Source: Verrucomicrobiaceae bacterium (GTDB lineage Bacteria > Verrucomicrobiota > Verrucomicrobiia > Verrucomicrobiales > Akkermansiaceae). Taken from it: a stretch of 64,000 nt of DNA. Shown here piece by piece: positions 1 through 9,165 of the stretch; position 1 is the stretch's first letter; each line of letters opens with the position of its first letter. The DNA is taken from NCBI GenBank assembly GCA_027484055.1, contig JAIXQH010000020.1, positions 57,640 through 121,639 of the forward strand. The letters are read 5' to 3'. The position numbers and the translations under genes are program-made. Under the pieces are notes generated by a model. That model had not been told where the DNA came from, did no database searches, and saw only the letters and a program-made list of their open reading frames with translations.

Positions 1-196
1 CTTCGCCTCCGTCTTCACCGCCGCCGTCGTCACCTTCTCCTGGTGGCATGTGAATTTCCTCGGCGTAGGGCTCCACAACTACGGCTTCACCGCTGGAAAA
101 AACTCCGTTTATGTATTCTACGCGTTCGTCGCCGCCGTCCTCATCTTCGGCGTCGTCGTCATGGCCGCCGAGATGAGTCGGAAAAAAGCCGCTTAG
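1..196 (+). CDS. Cytochrome c biogenesis protein CcsA/ResC-like, C-terminal end
   Basis: Only the last 64 codons lie in the window, in the frame that begins at base 2 and stops at TAG 194-196. The translation contains WWHVNFLGVGLHNYGF followed by a hydrophobic segment (VFYAFVAAVLIFGVVVMAA) and a short basic tail. A WxxxNxLGVGLHxYGF stretch near the C-terminus is characteristic of CcsA/ResC, the heme-handling membrane subunit of System II cytochrome c assembly. Such a system would supply c-type cytochromes like the heme-binding dehydrogenase encoded at 2200-4500. Whether the protein is a ResB-ResC fusion cannot be judged from this fragment. Confidence 0.75.
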   Translation, partial: FASVFTAAVVTFSWWHVNFLGVGLHNYGFTAGKNSVYVFYAFVAAVLIFGVVVMAAEMSRKKAA

Positions 197-775
197 TTTC
201 GCCGAGGGTGGTGCATGGGAATTCTACATTCCTTGATCCTCCAGAGTGCAATCCGTTGAGGTCGAGATCCTAGGTGTAGTTGATCTTGAACTGATCCAAG
301 GGGCTCAGGACGAGAAAAGGGTAACTCGGTTTTTATGATGGGTGTCTGGCATGAATGGTATGGCGAGGGTGCCACGCGCTTTGCTTCAAACGATACTGCC
401 GCGCGTCATTTTTAGTGGAATCGTGGCTGGAGCGATTCGTGAGAAATGCCCCCTTCGCCTTACACGGGACAGCGTGATTCTTGGACTGCGGCATCAAAGC
501 TGGGATAGCACCGTGCCTGCGGGCTGGTACGGAAAACGATGAGGCTGACAAGGCCGCCGAAGGGGGTGATGGGCTTCGTCGTGGATGTGACCCGGACTTG
601 CCGTCCAAGGAAGACAGGCATAGAAGAATCTTGCATCGTTTGGTGGGGGGCGTTGTGAGCGGCTATTCGACACAACCCTGCTATCCCTTGACTTGTAGCC
701 AAGTGATGCCCTATCTAACTTCGGATTTCGGGTTAAATCCTCGCAGTCCCCGAGTTCCCCGACTAAAACCCGCCT
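197..775. other. Gene-free stretch of about 580 bp
   Basis: No open frame here has convincing protein character. The short frames on both strands overlap each other and are rich in Arg, Ser and Pro, as expected of non-coding GC-rich DNA. I see no tRNA fold, clear terminator or repeat. The right end should hold the promoter of the MazG-like gene, but no confident -35/-10 pair could be picked. Confidence 0.5.
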
Positions 776-1126
776 ATGAGCGATTCCATTGCCGAGCTGA
801 CGGCCCAGATCCAAGCCTTCGTCGATGCCCGTGAATGGCGAAAATACCACAACGCCAAAGATCTCGCCGTGGCCATTTCCGCAGAAGCGGGTGAGCTGAT
901 GCAGCACTTCGTTTGGCAGCAAGACGATCAGATCGAAGCCCGGGTCCGGAGCCGCCGAGACGAAATCGCCTCAGAAATCGCGGATGTCGGGATTTTGCTT
1001 TTTGAAATGGCCGACAATCTCGGCTTCAAGCTCGGCGAGGTCATCGAGGCAAAAATCGCCAACAACGAGATCCGCTACCCGGTCGAGAAATCCCGTGGCA
1101 ACAACCTAAAATACTCTGAATTGTGA
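776..1126 (+). CDS. MazG-like nucleotide pyrophosphohydrolase
   Basis: A 116-residue all-helical protein of the MazG/RS21-C6 type. These cytosolic enzymes hydrolyse (d)NTPs to the monophosphate and pyrophosphate, often to clean up non-canonical nucleotides. The metal-binding signature is visible as EAGELMQHF (about residues 36-44) followed by EIADVGILLFEMAD (about residues 67-80), giving the ExxE...ExxD arrangement. The length suits a single-domain member. The stop overlaps the GTG start of the following methyltransferase gene by 4 bases (GTGA), so the two are probably translated together. The exact substrate cannot be read from the sequence. Confidence 0.85.
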   Translation: MSDSIAELTAQIQAFVDAREWRKYHNAKDLAVAISAEAGELMQHFVWQQDDQIEARVRSRRDEIASEIADVGILLFEMADNLGFKLGEVIEAKIANNEIRYPVEKSRGNNLKYSEL

Positions 1127-2142
1127 GTGAAGAAGCCCCACGTCCACCACGGCGCGTTCGTTATGGCGGGAAAAATCCGCGCCGTTTCGAGGATAAATAC
1201 AAGGAGCACGACCCAGCTCGCTACGGGGACACCGTGGCAAAAGTCCTCGCCTCCGGCAAAACCCCCGCTGGCTCGCACATCCCCATCCTCGTCACCGAAT
1301 CACTTGCCGCGCTCCAGCTCGCACCCGGCATGTTCGGGGTGGATGCCACCCTCGGCTACGGCGGGCATGCCCTCCAGATTTTAGAAAAAATCACCCCGGG
1401 TGGGAAACTCATCGGCCTCGATGTCGATCCGCTGGTGCTCCCGAAAACCGAGACTCGCCTCCGCGATTTAGGCTACGCCGAGGACTCATTTCAAGCCACC
1501 CGCTCGAATTACGCCGGCCTCTCTAAGGTTCTCGCTGGCTCTCTGGCAGACTTCGTTTTCGCCGATCTCGGCTGCTCGTCCATGCAGTTTGATGATCCGA
1601 CCCGTGGCTTCAGCTTCAAGGCAGGTGGCCCGCTGGACATGCGGATGAACCCCAGCCGCGGCCTGTCTGCCGCAGAATGGTTGTTGAAAATCAGCGCGGA
1701 AAAACTCGAACACGCCTTTATCGAGAATGCAGATGAACCCCGCGCCGAGACGCTGGCTCTGGCCCTTGCTGGCAAGCATTTCTCTAGCACACTTGCCCTC
1801 GCCCAAGCGGTCCGCGAGTCCGTACGCGTGAGTGACGAGGACGAGCGCGAGCTCACGGTCCGCCGCGTGTTCCAAGCCATAAGAATCGCCGTAAACGAAG
1901 AATTTACCGCGCTAGATTCCTTCCTGCGCGCACTTCCCTCCTGTCTGAAGCCTGGCGCACGTGCCGCGATTCTCACCTTCCACTCCGGCGAAGATCGGCG
2001 GGTGAAGCAGGTCATGAAAGTGGGCCTGCGCGATGGTGTGTTTTCAGAAATCAGTGAAGGACCCATCACTGCGACGCCAGAAGAGCGGCGGATGAATCCG
2101 CGCAGCAGCTCAGCAAAACTCCGGTGGTTAACGAAGGCTTGA
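1123..2142 (+). CDS. rsmH: RsmH-type 16S rRNA (cytosine-N4)-methyltransferase
   Basis: A 339-residue SAM-dependent methyltransferase of the MraW/RsmH family, which N4-methylates C1402 of 16S rRNA. Family motifs visible are HIPILVTESL (substrate-side entry), DATLGYGGH (SAM loop), GLDVDPLVL, FADLGCSSMQFDD, RGFSF, LDMRMN and LTFHSGEDRRVK. There is a basic N-terminal extension of about 50 residues, and two loops differ from the usual text (GYGGH for GGGGH, FHSGEDR for FHSLEDR). The GTG start overlaps the stop of the upstream hydrolase. The gene is not next to the mraZ/ftsI division cluster where rsmH usually lies, so it could be a diverged paralogue. Confidence 0.85.
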   Translation: MSEEAPRPPRRVRYGGKNPRRFEDKYKEHDPARYGDTVAKVLASGKTPAGSHIPILVTESLAALQLAPGMFGVDATLGYGGHALQILEKITPGGKLIGLDVDPLVLPKTETRLRDLGYAEDSFQATRSNYAGLSKVLAGSLADFVFADLGCSSMQFDDPTRGFSFKAGGPLDMRMNPSRGLSAAEWLLKISAEKLEHAFIENADEPRAETLALALAGKHFSSTLALAQAVRESVRVSDEDERELTVRRVFQAIRIAVNEEFTALDSFLRALPSCLKPGARAAILTFHSGEDRRVKQVMKVGLRDGVFSEISEGPITATPEERRMNPRSSSAKLRWLTKA

Positions 2143-2199
2143 AAAGGCGAGATCCTTGATAAATTAGGGTGCGCTTCATCGTTAAACTGCACTCGTCTC

Positions 2200-4500
2200 A
2201 TGATTTCCCGGTCGCTGATCCTTTTCGCCCTTGCTGCCTGTAGCCTTTTTGCCCAAGGGGGAGATGGCGGTGATAAGCGCATGGATCCGGTGGTGCCCGA
2301 GTCGAAGATTCCGCCGAGTCCCTTTCTACCCGTCGCCGATGCGTTGAAGGCCTTCAAGCTCGCCCCAGGATTTGTGATCGAGTCCGTCGTCGCAGAACCC
2401 ATGGTCGAAAAGCCGGTCTGCCTCGACTTCGATCCCGCAGGACGGATGTGGGTTTGTGAAATGCTCGGTTACATGGCAGACGTCAATGGCAAGGACGAGG
2501 AGACGCCATCAGGCCGCATTGTGATTCTCGAAGATACGAACCACGACGGCGCGGTGGACAAGCGCACGGTGTTTTTAGACAAGATTCTCCTACCTCGCGC
2601 CATTTCCGTTTACGAAGATGGTGTCCTTTTCATCGACCAAAAGCGCCTCTGCTGGGTCAAGCGCAAGGGAGACGTGGCAGAGGGCGAACCCCAAGTCCTC
2701 GACAGCAAGCTCGCCAAGGCCGGCAACGTCGAGCACAAGGCGAATGGCCTACTCTCGAACTTGGACAACTGCCTCTACCTCGCGAAATCTGGCATCCGGC
2801 TCCGCCGCACCGGTGATACGTGGCAGCAAGAACCCACCGCCACCCGTGGGCAGTGGGGAATCGCTCGCGACGACTACGGTCATCTCTTCCACAGTAACAA
2901 CTCCACGCTCCTTTTCGGCGATCTGCTCGCACCTAACCTCCTCCTAGGAAATCCGGGCGTTCGCATGAAATTTACGGATTACATCGAGCTGGGCAGCAAC
3001 CAAGTCTGGCCGATTCGGGTCACTCCGGGAGTGAACCGAGCCTACATGGCTGCGTCGAATGGCTACAAAGAGAACACCCTCGACCCCCAGACCTATAAGC
3101 TCATCAACGCCACCGCCGCAGCGGGCATGACGATCTACCGTGGCAGCAATTTCCCGAAAGACTGGTATGGCATGGCCTTTGCCACCGAGCCTTCAGCCAA
3201 TGTGGTCAAAGCCATTCGCGTCACGGAGACCGACGGCAAGCTGAAGGGCGAGCATCCACTCGGAGAAAAGGAATTTCTCGCCTCCACGGACGAGCGATTT
3301 CGCCCGGTGAGTCTCTACAATGCACCGGACGGCTCGCTCTACATCTTGGACATGTATCACGGCATCATCCAGCATAAGACCTACATGACCAGCTACTTGA
3401 GAAATCAAATCCTCAGTCGTGGCCTCGAGTCACCGAGCACAAGTGGCGGGCGCATTTACCGAGTGCGGAGCCAAGCTGGGACTCTTGCCGCCGTGAGCGA
3501 TTTGCGTCTCCTGACGGGCCTCGACTTGGTCAAATGCCTTATGAGTCAGAACGCCTGGCAGCGAGAAACGGCACAACGCTTACTCGTCTCGCGCAAGGAT
3601 GAGGCGACCATTTCTCCACTCACCCAACTCGTCGCGGGAGGCTCGGTCATCGCCAAAATCCATGCCTTTTGGACCCTGGAAGGCATGGGTGCACTCAAGG
3701 CGGAGCACCTCGTTTCTGCCCTATCCAGTCAGGATGCGAAGCTCCAGTCATCGGCGCTCTGGGCTAGCACACGTCTCAGTCCAGAAGAGCTTGGGAAACT
3801 CAAGCCCGCGCTCATGGCCGTGGTGCCGCGCGCCCCCGATGTCGGCCCCTACCTTGCTAGAGCGCTCGGGCCACTCGGCACCGCCGAAGCTTTTCAACGT
3901 CTTGCCTCACTGATTCAAAGCCAGCCGAAAATTCCCTTCATCCGTCAAGCCGCCGTCTCTGGGCTGGATCACCAAGAGCTCGCTTTCATCGATTCACAAC
4001 TCAAGGATTCTAAGGATAAAGAACTGCTCACTTGGCTCCAACTAGGCGCAAAAGACATCAATCCCAGCGTCACGATTGAAACAAAATTGACGGGCGCCAC
4101 CCTCGACTCCTTCACTCGTGGCAAGTCCCTCTATCACGGCGAGGCCACCTGCTTCGGCTGCCATGGTGCAGATGGCATGGGAGTCGCCAATCTCGGCCCG
4201 CCGCTTGATGGCTCCGCGTGGGTCACCGGCAAGCCCGAGATTCTCATCAACATCCTCCTCCACGGACTAACCGGCCCTGTCGAGGTGGATGGCCAGACCT
4301 ACAATCCCAGCGCTGACATGCCGGGACTCGATATGAACCCCGCCATCACCGACAAATCACTCGCCGACATCGCCACCTACATCCGCAACGAGTGGGGAAA
4401 CTCAGCCGCCCCCATCAACGAGCAGAAAGTCAAAAAACAACGTGCCGCCACCAAGGCCCGCGTTGGGCGTGCTTGGACTGCTGGCGAGCTGAAGCACTAA
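2200..4500 (+). CDS. PVC-type dehydrogenase with C-terminal cytochrome c domain
   Basis: A 766-residue exported protein. The N-terminus (LILFALAACSLFAQ) is a signal peptide, possibly a lipoprotein signal with LAAC as lipobox. Residues of about 45-430 form a beta-propeller-like region of the membrane-bound dehydrogenase family typical of Planctomycetes and Verrucomicrobia (DPAGRMWVCEM, APDGSLYILDMYHG). A HEAT-like helical stretch follows (about 440-610). A heme c site CFGCH is at residues 651-655, with a candidate distal Met in SADMPGL. The expected role is periplasmic oxidation of an unknown substrate, often a sugar. The stop overlaps that of the convergent AraC gene by 4 bases. Confidence 0.8.
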   Translation: MISRSLILFALAACSLFAQGGDGGDKRMDPVVPESKIPPSPFLPVADALKAFKLAPGFVIESVVAEPMVEKPVCLDFDPAGRMWVCEMLGYMADVNGKDEETPSGRIVILEDTNHDGAVDKRTVFLDKILLPRAISVYEDGVLFIDQKRLCWVKRKGDVAEGEPQVLDSKLAKAGNVEHKANGLLSNLDNCLYLAKSGIRLRRTGDTWQQEPTATRGQWGIARDDYGHLFHSNNSTLLFGDLLAPNLLLGNPGVRMKFTDYIELGSNQVWPIRVTPGVNRAYMAASNGYKENTLDPQTYKLINATAAAGMTIYRGSNFPKDWYGMAFATEPSANVVKAIRVTETDGKLKGEHPLGEKEFLASTDERFRPVSLYNAPDGSLYILDMYHGIIQHKTYMTSYLRNQILSRGLESPSTSGGRIYRVRSQAGTLAAVSDLRLLTGLDLVKCLMSQNAWQRETAQRLLVSRKDEATISPLTQLVAGGSVIAKIHAFWTLEGMGALKAEHLVSALSSQDAKLQSSALWASTRLSPEELGKLKPALMAVVPRAPDVGPYLARALGPLGTAEAFQRLASLIQSQPKIPFIRQAAVSGLDHQELAFIDSQLKDSKDKELLTWLQLGAKDINPSVTIETKLTGATLDSFTRGKSLYHGEATCFGCHGADGMGVANLGPPLDGSAWVTGKPEILINILLHGLTGPVEVDGQTYNPSADMPGLDMNPAITDKSLADIATYIRNEWGNSAAPINEQKVKKQRAATKARVGRAWTAGELKH

Positions 4501-5360
4501 CCTTGCCGCATCCGGTAATCTCGTGGCGAGAACCCCGTGATTTTTCGAAATTGCCGGGTGAAATAGTTGCTGTCGTTGAACCCCACATCGAAAGCGATTT
4601 CCGTCACCCGCCGGTCCGTATGCCGCAGTAGCCCGCAGGCGCGGTTGATCCGCTGCTCGATCACCCAAGCCAGTGGCGAGGTGCCAGTGGCAGATTGAAA
4701 GACACGTAAAAAACTCCGCTGTGACATGTGGGCGATGCTGGCCAATTCATCCAGATTTACCTCGCGGTGGATATTCCGTTCCAAGTGCGACAGGGCCTCG
4801 CCAATCCGTAACAAGGCACGCCCATCCGGCGATGGACTGCGGCCGTAGCATCTCGAAAGCAGGCCGATGATCTGCATGAACGCTGCCGTGGCCATGAAGC
4901 CGAATCCCGGCTCTCGCGTTTTCAACTCCACCTCCAAGCGCTCGACCAGTTCCGTGATTTGAGCCAACTCCTTGGGATTGAGATGCAGCCGTCCCTTCGT
5001 CGCTTGGCGGCTTCGCTGAGTGGGCTCCAAGGTGAAAAGCGCGTGGTAGCCCGCCACGGAAGGGAGGTCAAATAGCCCCATTTTCAATTGGTTGGGTTGA
5101 TAGAGGATGTTCACCAAGCGTAAATCCACCAAGTCGCGGTACTCATGCTCGCTGGGGCCAGCGATGACAAAAACATCGCCCGCCGTCATTTCCCACGAGT
5201 CTTGCCCCGTCACATGCAAGCACTTCCCACCGGTCACGATCACCAGCTCGGCGAACTCATGCGCGTGCGGCTCGAATGACTCCTGCGGCTCCCGTCGCTC
5301 GATGCTGATGGGGAACCCGTCAGGGTGGAACCACTCATTAATTTTCAAGATGCGCTTCAC
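4497..5360 (-). CDS. AraC-family regulator with cupin sensor, probably of the rhamnose locus
   Basis: The N-terminal half is a cupin-like sugar-sensing domain ([17 protein letters not shown]...[12 protein letters not shown]). The C-terminal third is a two-helix-turn-helix AraC DNA-binding domain, with [21 protein letters not shown], the second [23 protein letters not shown], and the family ending GFSPRDYR. I chose the GTG start at 5360 (287 residues, close to the usual RhaR/RhaS length). A TTG at 5387 would add nine residues. It is transcribed away from rhaA, which suggests it senses L-rhamnose and controls that operon. The regulatory link is inferred from position only. Confidence 0.8.
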   Translation of the reverse strand: MKRILKINEWFHPDGFPISIERREPQESFEPHAHEFAELVIVTGGKCLHVTGQDSWEMTAGDVFVIAGPSEHEYRDLVDLRLVNILYQPNQLKMGLFDLPSVAGYHALFTLEPTQRSRQATKGRLHLNPKELAQITELVERLEVELKTREPGFGFMATAAFMQIIGLLSRCYGRSPSPDGRALLRIGEALSHLERNIHREVNLDELASIAHMSQRSFLRVFQSATGTSPLAWVIEQRINRACGLLRHTDRRVTEIAFDVGFNDSNYFTRQFRKITGFSPRDYRMRQG

Positions 5361-5393
5361 TGGCTGGATCGTGCTTGTTTTTGGCAAAACAGT

Positions 5394-5418
5394 GGAGGTT
5401 TTTTAAAAGAAATCCTCC
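5394..5418. promoter_or_regulatory. Inverted repeat between the AraC gene and rhaA, candidate operator
   Basis: GGAGG (5394-5398) and CCTCC (5414-5418) are perfect complements flanking an A/T-only spacer except for one G, and the inner T-run and A-run extend the symmetry. It sits in the short divergent intergenic region, where a regulator of both genes would bind. AraC proteins often bind direct repeats rather than palindromes, so the assignment is tentative. Confidence 0.3.
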
Positions 5419-5456
5419 CAATCTCTTCGACCACATTTAAACCTCAAACAACCCAC

Positions 5457-6725
5457 ATGGCCAAACCAACCAAATCCGTCGAATCGTCCTACAAGCTGGC
5501 TCAAGCACAATTTGCCGACCTCGGTGTCGATACCGATGCCGCCATGGCCAAGCTCGCCACCATCCCGATCTCTCTGCATTGCTGGCAAGGCGACGACGTC
5601 GGTGGCTTTGAAAATACCGGAGAAGGCCTCAGTGGCGGCATCGCCGTGACTGGAAATTATCCCGGTAAGGCCCGCACGCCGGATGAACTCCGTGCCGACC
5701 TCGACAAGGCGCTTTCACTCATCCCTGGCAAGCATCGCCTCAATCTCCACGCCTTCTACGGCGAATTCGGCGGGAAAAAGGTCGATCGCAACCAGATCGA
5801 ACCCAAGCATTTCAAAAGCTGGATCGACTGGGCAAAATCGAACGGCATGGGCATGGACTTTAACCCCACCTGCTTCGCTCACCCGAAAGCGGCGGATGGG
5901 TTCACCCTCTCTCACCCGAAAAAGGCGATCCGTGATTTCTGGATCGATCACTGCATCGCTTCCCGTGAAATCGGTGCGGCCATGGGCAAGGCGCTCGGCT
6001 CACCTACCGTCACCAACGTGTGGATTCCAGACGGTTACAAAGACACCCCATACGATCGCCTCGCGCCACGTCAGCGTCTGGCCGATTCGCTCGACCAAGT
6101 GTTCGCCAAAAAACTCAGCCCCAAGCACCACCTCGACGCCGTGGAGTGCAAGCTCTTCGGCATCGGCAGCGAAAGCTACGTCGTCGGCTCCCATGAATTC
6201 TACATGGGCTACGCGATCAAAAATCAGAAGTTGCTCTGCCTCGACGCTGGCCATTTCCACCCGACCGAAGGCATCGCTGACAAGCTTTCCTCCGCCCTCA
6301 TGTATGTCCCAGAAATCCTCCTCCACGTCAGCCGTGGCGTGCGCTGGGACAGTGACCACGTCGTCACCCTAGACGATGCGCTCCAGTCGATCGCTTCCGA
6401 ACTCGTTCGCAACAAGCTGCTCGCCAAGACCCACATCGGCCTCGATTTCTTCGACGCCAGCATCAACCGCATCGCTGCATGGACCATCGGCACGCGCAAC
6501 ACCTTGAAGGCGCTGATGATGGCCCTGCTTGAGCCAGCCGCCCTCCGCGAAGCTGAGAAAGCGGGTGATTTCACCTCACGTCTCGCCCTCATGGAAGAGA
6601 ACAAGAGCCTGCCATGGGGCGCAGTCTGGGATGCGTATTGCGAATCGCAAAACGTCCCTGTCGGCGTCGCTTGGCTAAAGGAAGTGAAGTCCTACGAGAC
6701 GAACGTCCTCAGCAAACGCGCCTAA
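5457..6725 (+). CDS. rhaA: L-rhamnose isomerase
   Basis: Converts L-rhamnose to L-rhamnulose, the first cytosolic step of rhamnose catabolism. The 422-residue product from ATG 5457 ([15 protein letters not shown]) matches the usual length of about 420. The metal and substrate motifs of the family are intact: [12 protein letters not shown] near the N-terminus, Glu230 in [15 protein letters not shown] (residues 263-271) and WDSDH (297-301). An in-frame upstream ATG at 5325 would lie inside the divergent regulator gene and is not credible. It heads an operon with an ABC importer and a GH78 enzyme, although rhamnulokinase and aldolase genes do not follow it here. Confidence 0.95.
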   Translation: MAKPTKSVESSYKLAQAQFADLGVDTDAAMAKLATIPISLHCWQGDDVGGFENTGEGLSGGIAVTGNYPGKARTPDELRADLDKALSLIPGKHRLNLHAFYGEFGGKKVDRNQIEPKHFKSWIDWAKSNGMGMDFNPTCFAHPKAADGFTLSHPKKAIRDFWIDHCIASREIGAAMGKALGSPTVTNVWIPDGYKDTPYDRLAPRQRLADSLDQVFAKKLSPKHHLDAVECKLFGIGSESYVVGSHEFYMGYAIKNQKLLCLDAGHFHPTEGIADKLSSALMYVPEILLHVSRGVRWDSDHVVTLDDALQSIASELVRNKLLAKTHIGLDFFDASINRIAAWTIGTRNTLKALMMALLEPAALREAEKAGDFTSRLALMEENKSLPWGAVWDAYCESQNVPVGVAWLKEVKSYETNVLSKRA

Positions 6726-6730
6726 GCGTT

Positions 6731-8236
6731 TTGAAAACGCTCCTGAAACTCGACGGAATCCAAAAGTCCTTCGGCGCCGTTCGTGCGCTGAAGGGGGTTT
6801 CCTTCGAGCTTCGACCTGGCGAAGTGCATGCCCTCCTCGGTGAAAACGGGGCGGGTAAATCCACACTCATCAAAGTCATCACCGGTGCCCACGCTCCCGA
6901 TTCCGGGGCGCTGCTGCTCGGTGATGATTCGTTTTCCCACCTCAGCCCGGCCAAGGCCCGCGAACTCGGAATCGCCTGCATCTACCAACAGCCCGCGCTT
7001 TTCCCCGATCTAACGGTGGCGGAAAACATCGGCCTGCGCTTGAAGAAATCCGGCGCGTTCTCCCGTATCGCGTGGTCTCGCCAACGCAGCCAGGCCGCCG
7101 AATTGTTGCAGCGGATCGGCGCGGAAATTCCTCCCGATGCCGAGGTGCAATCCCTCTCGATGCCAGAGCAGCAGCTCGTCGAAATCGCCTGCGCTCTTGG
7201 CTCCGGCGCACGCATCGTCATCATGGACGAGCCGACCGCATCGCTCACTCAGAAGGAGCAACATCTGCTCTACAAAGTCGTCCGCGACCTGCGAGCCAGC
7301 GGGGTGGGAGTGATCTACATTTCTCACCGCTTAGAGGAAATTTTCGCCCTAGCCGACCGCGTCACCGTCCTCCGCGATGGTGAGAGCGTGGGCACCTACG
7401 CCGTAGACTCGCTCAGCGAAGCCCGCATGATCGAGCTGATGGTCGGGCGCGAAGTGTCCACTCTCTATCCACCTGCACTGGGCGGGGCGGGGGAGGTGGT
7501 GTTAGCCATGAAGAATCTCGGCTGCTCAGCAAGTGGCGTGGCCGGCGTCACGCTCGATCTCCGGGCTGGCGAAATCGTCGGCCTAGCGGGACTCGTCGGC
7601 GCGGGGCGCACCGAGTTGGCGAGGATTTTATTCGGCATCACCCCGGCGGATTCCGGGGAAATCGAGCTTCATGGGCAGGTGCTGCAGTTGAGAAATCCCC
7701 GCCAAGCCATCGCCCACGGCATCGGCTACGTGCCAGAAGATCGCCGCCGCCACGGGGTGATTCTCGACCTACCGATTTCACAAAACATGACGATGGCCAT
7801 TCACCCCTCGCTCTTCCCCGGCACCTGGCTGCGGGCGGGCGCTGAGGAAAATCTAGCCGCAGATTTCATCCGCGACCTCGGCATCAAGGCCAGCAGCCCA
7901 CACGCCCCAGGCGGTAGTCTCAGCGGCGGGAATCAGCAAAAAGTCAGCCTCGCCCGCTGGCTCGCCACCCAGCCGAAAGTCCTCATTCTCGACGAACCGA
8001 CCCAAGGCGTGGACATCGGCGCGAAGAGTGAAATCCACAAAATCATCCGCCAACTTGCCCATGAAGGACTCGCCGTGTTGCTGATTTCCAGCGACCTACC
8101 CGAAGTCCTCGGCATGAGCGACCGCGTCGCCGTGATGCATGGCGGGCAACTGGTGGAAATCATCGAGAAGGCCGATGCGGATGCTCAAACGGTCATGGCC
8201 GCGGCACTCGGCACTCAAGGAAGGAGCGTCGCATGA
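6731..8236 (+). CDS. Sugar ABC transporter ATP-binding protein (RbsA/RhaT type)
   Basis: A 501-residue protein with two tandem ATPase domains, as in ribose-type importers. Domain 1 has Walker A GENGAGKST and Walker B IVIMDEPTASL. Domain 2 has the usual degenerate Walker A (GLVGAGRTEL), a full signature LSGGNQQKVSLARWL and Walker B VLILDEPTQGVD. The start is taken as TTG 6731, giving MKTLLKLDGIQKSFGAV, which fits the family N-terminus and lies 5 bp past the rhaA stop. Starting further upstream would overlap rhaA. The stop overlaps the next permease gene by 4 bases (ATGA). Its place in the operon points to L-rhamnose as substrate. Confidence 0.92.
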   Translation: MKTLLKLDGIQKSFGAVRALKGVSFELRPGEVHALLGENGAGKSTLIKVITGAHAPDSGALLLGDDSFSHLSPAKARELGIACIYQQPALFPDLTVAENIGLRLKKSGAFSRIAWSRQRSQAAELLQRIGAEIPPDAEVQSLSMPEQQLVEIACALGSGARIVIMDEPTASLTQKEQHLLYKVVRDLRASGVGVIYISHRLEEIFALADRVTVLRDGESVGTYAVDSLSEARMIELMVGREVSTLYPPALGGAGEVVLAMKNLGCSASGVAGVTLDLRAGEIVGLAGLVGAGRTELARILFGITPADSGEIELHGQVLQLRNPRQAIAHGIGYVPEDRRRHGVILDLPISQNMTMAIHPSLFPGTWLRAGAEENLAADFIRDLGIKASSPHAPGGSLSGGNQQKVSLARWLATQPKVLILDEPTQGVDIGAKSEIHKIIRQLAHEGLAVLLISSDLPEVLGMSDRVAVMHGGQLVEIIEKADADAQTVMAAALGTQGRSVA

Positions 8237-9165
8237 AGAGATTTTCCCGCGAAGTCACGGTGGCGGTAGCCTTGGGAGTCTTGATGCTCGCCCTCGCGAT
8301 TTTCGCCCCCCATTTCTTCCAAGCGCAGCCATTTGCCTCCCGCCTGACCTCACAGATGCCGACGCTGGTCGCCGCCATCGGCATCGCGCTGGTGATCATT
8401 TCCCGGCAGATCGATATTTCAATCGGCTCGCAATTCAGCCTCTGCGCCGTCATCGCCGGACTCACCGCCTCCTCCGGACTCCCGCTCGGGGTGGCGATTG
8501 CCGCCGCGCTCGTCGCCGGAGCTCTCATGGGTGCGTTCAATGGCGTGCTCGTCGCTTTTCTCGGTCTGCCCAGCATCGTGGTCACCTTGGCCACGCTCGT
8601 CATCTGGCAGGAAGCACTCCGACTCTGGCAGCAAGGCCAACTCATGAATCTCCCCGCAGGCATTCAGTGGTTCGGCCTCAGTCAAGGCGCGGGACAGGCG
8701 CTGGTGATCGTCTCGGCCTTCGTCGTGCTCGGCGCGGCGGCATGGGCCATGAAAAATCTCGCCGCAGGACGGCGGATCTACGCCACCGGCACCGATGCAG
8801 AAGCGGCCCGCCTCGCAGGCATCGACCCCAAGCAGACCACCTTCTGGGTCTTCGTCTTGATGGGCCTTCTCGCCGGACTCGGCGCGGTGCTAAATCTCGT
8901 GCAGTCCCCCCAAGTCCAGCCGAATTGCGGGGACGGGCTCGAACTGAAAACCATCGCCGCCGCCGTCGTCGGTGGAGTGGCCATCCGCGGTGGCAGGGGC
9001 AGCTTGATCGGGGTCTTACTGGGCATCCTCTTACTGTCCAATGTGAACCCCGCGCTGACCCATTTTCACCAAGCGCCGTATTGGGAAAAGGCCATCCAAG
9101 GTCTCGTCATCCTCCTTGCCGTCATGGCCGACGGACTCCACACCCGGAAAAAATCCCAGTCATGA
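8233..9165 (+). CDS. Sugar ABC transporter permease 1 (RbsC/RhaP type)
   Basis: A 310-residue inner-membrane permease with about eight to ten hydrophobic segments. It carries the features of the ribose-type (BPD_transp_2) family: SRQIDISIGSQFSLCAVIAG near the start, GLPSIVVTLATL in the middle, GTDAEAARLAGID as the cytoplasmic coupling loop, and VVGGVAIRGGRGSLIGVLLG near the C-terminus. It overlaps both neighbours by 4 bases, so it is tightly coupled to the ATPase and the second permease. With the downstream permease it should form the channel of a probable rhamnose importer. Confidence 0.92.
   Translation: MKRFSREVTVAVALGVLMLALAIFAPHFFQAQPFASRLTSQMPTLVAAIGIALVIISRQIDISIGSQFSLCAVIAGLTASSGLPLGVAIAAALVAGALMGAFNGVLVAFLGLPSIVVTLATLVIWQEALRLWQQGQLMNLPAGIQWFGLSQGAGQALVIVSAFVVLGAAAWAMKNLAAGRRIYATGTDAEAARLAGIDPKQTTFWVFVLMGLLAGLGAVLNLVQSPQVQPNCGDGLELKTIAAAVVGGVAIRGGRGSLIGVLLGILLLSNVNPALTHFHQAPYWEKAIQGLVILLAVMADGLHTRKKSQS

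Noticed and set aside
1509..2402. A 297-codon open frame on the minus strand over rsmH
   Set aside because: It lies opposite the well-supported methyltransferase and has the Ser/Arg-rich composition of an antisense frame.
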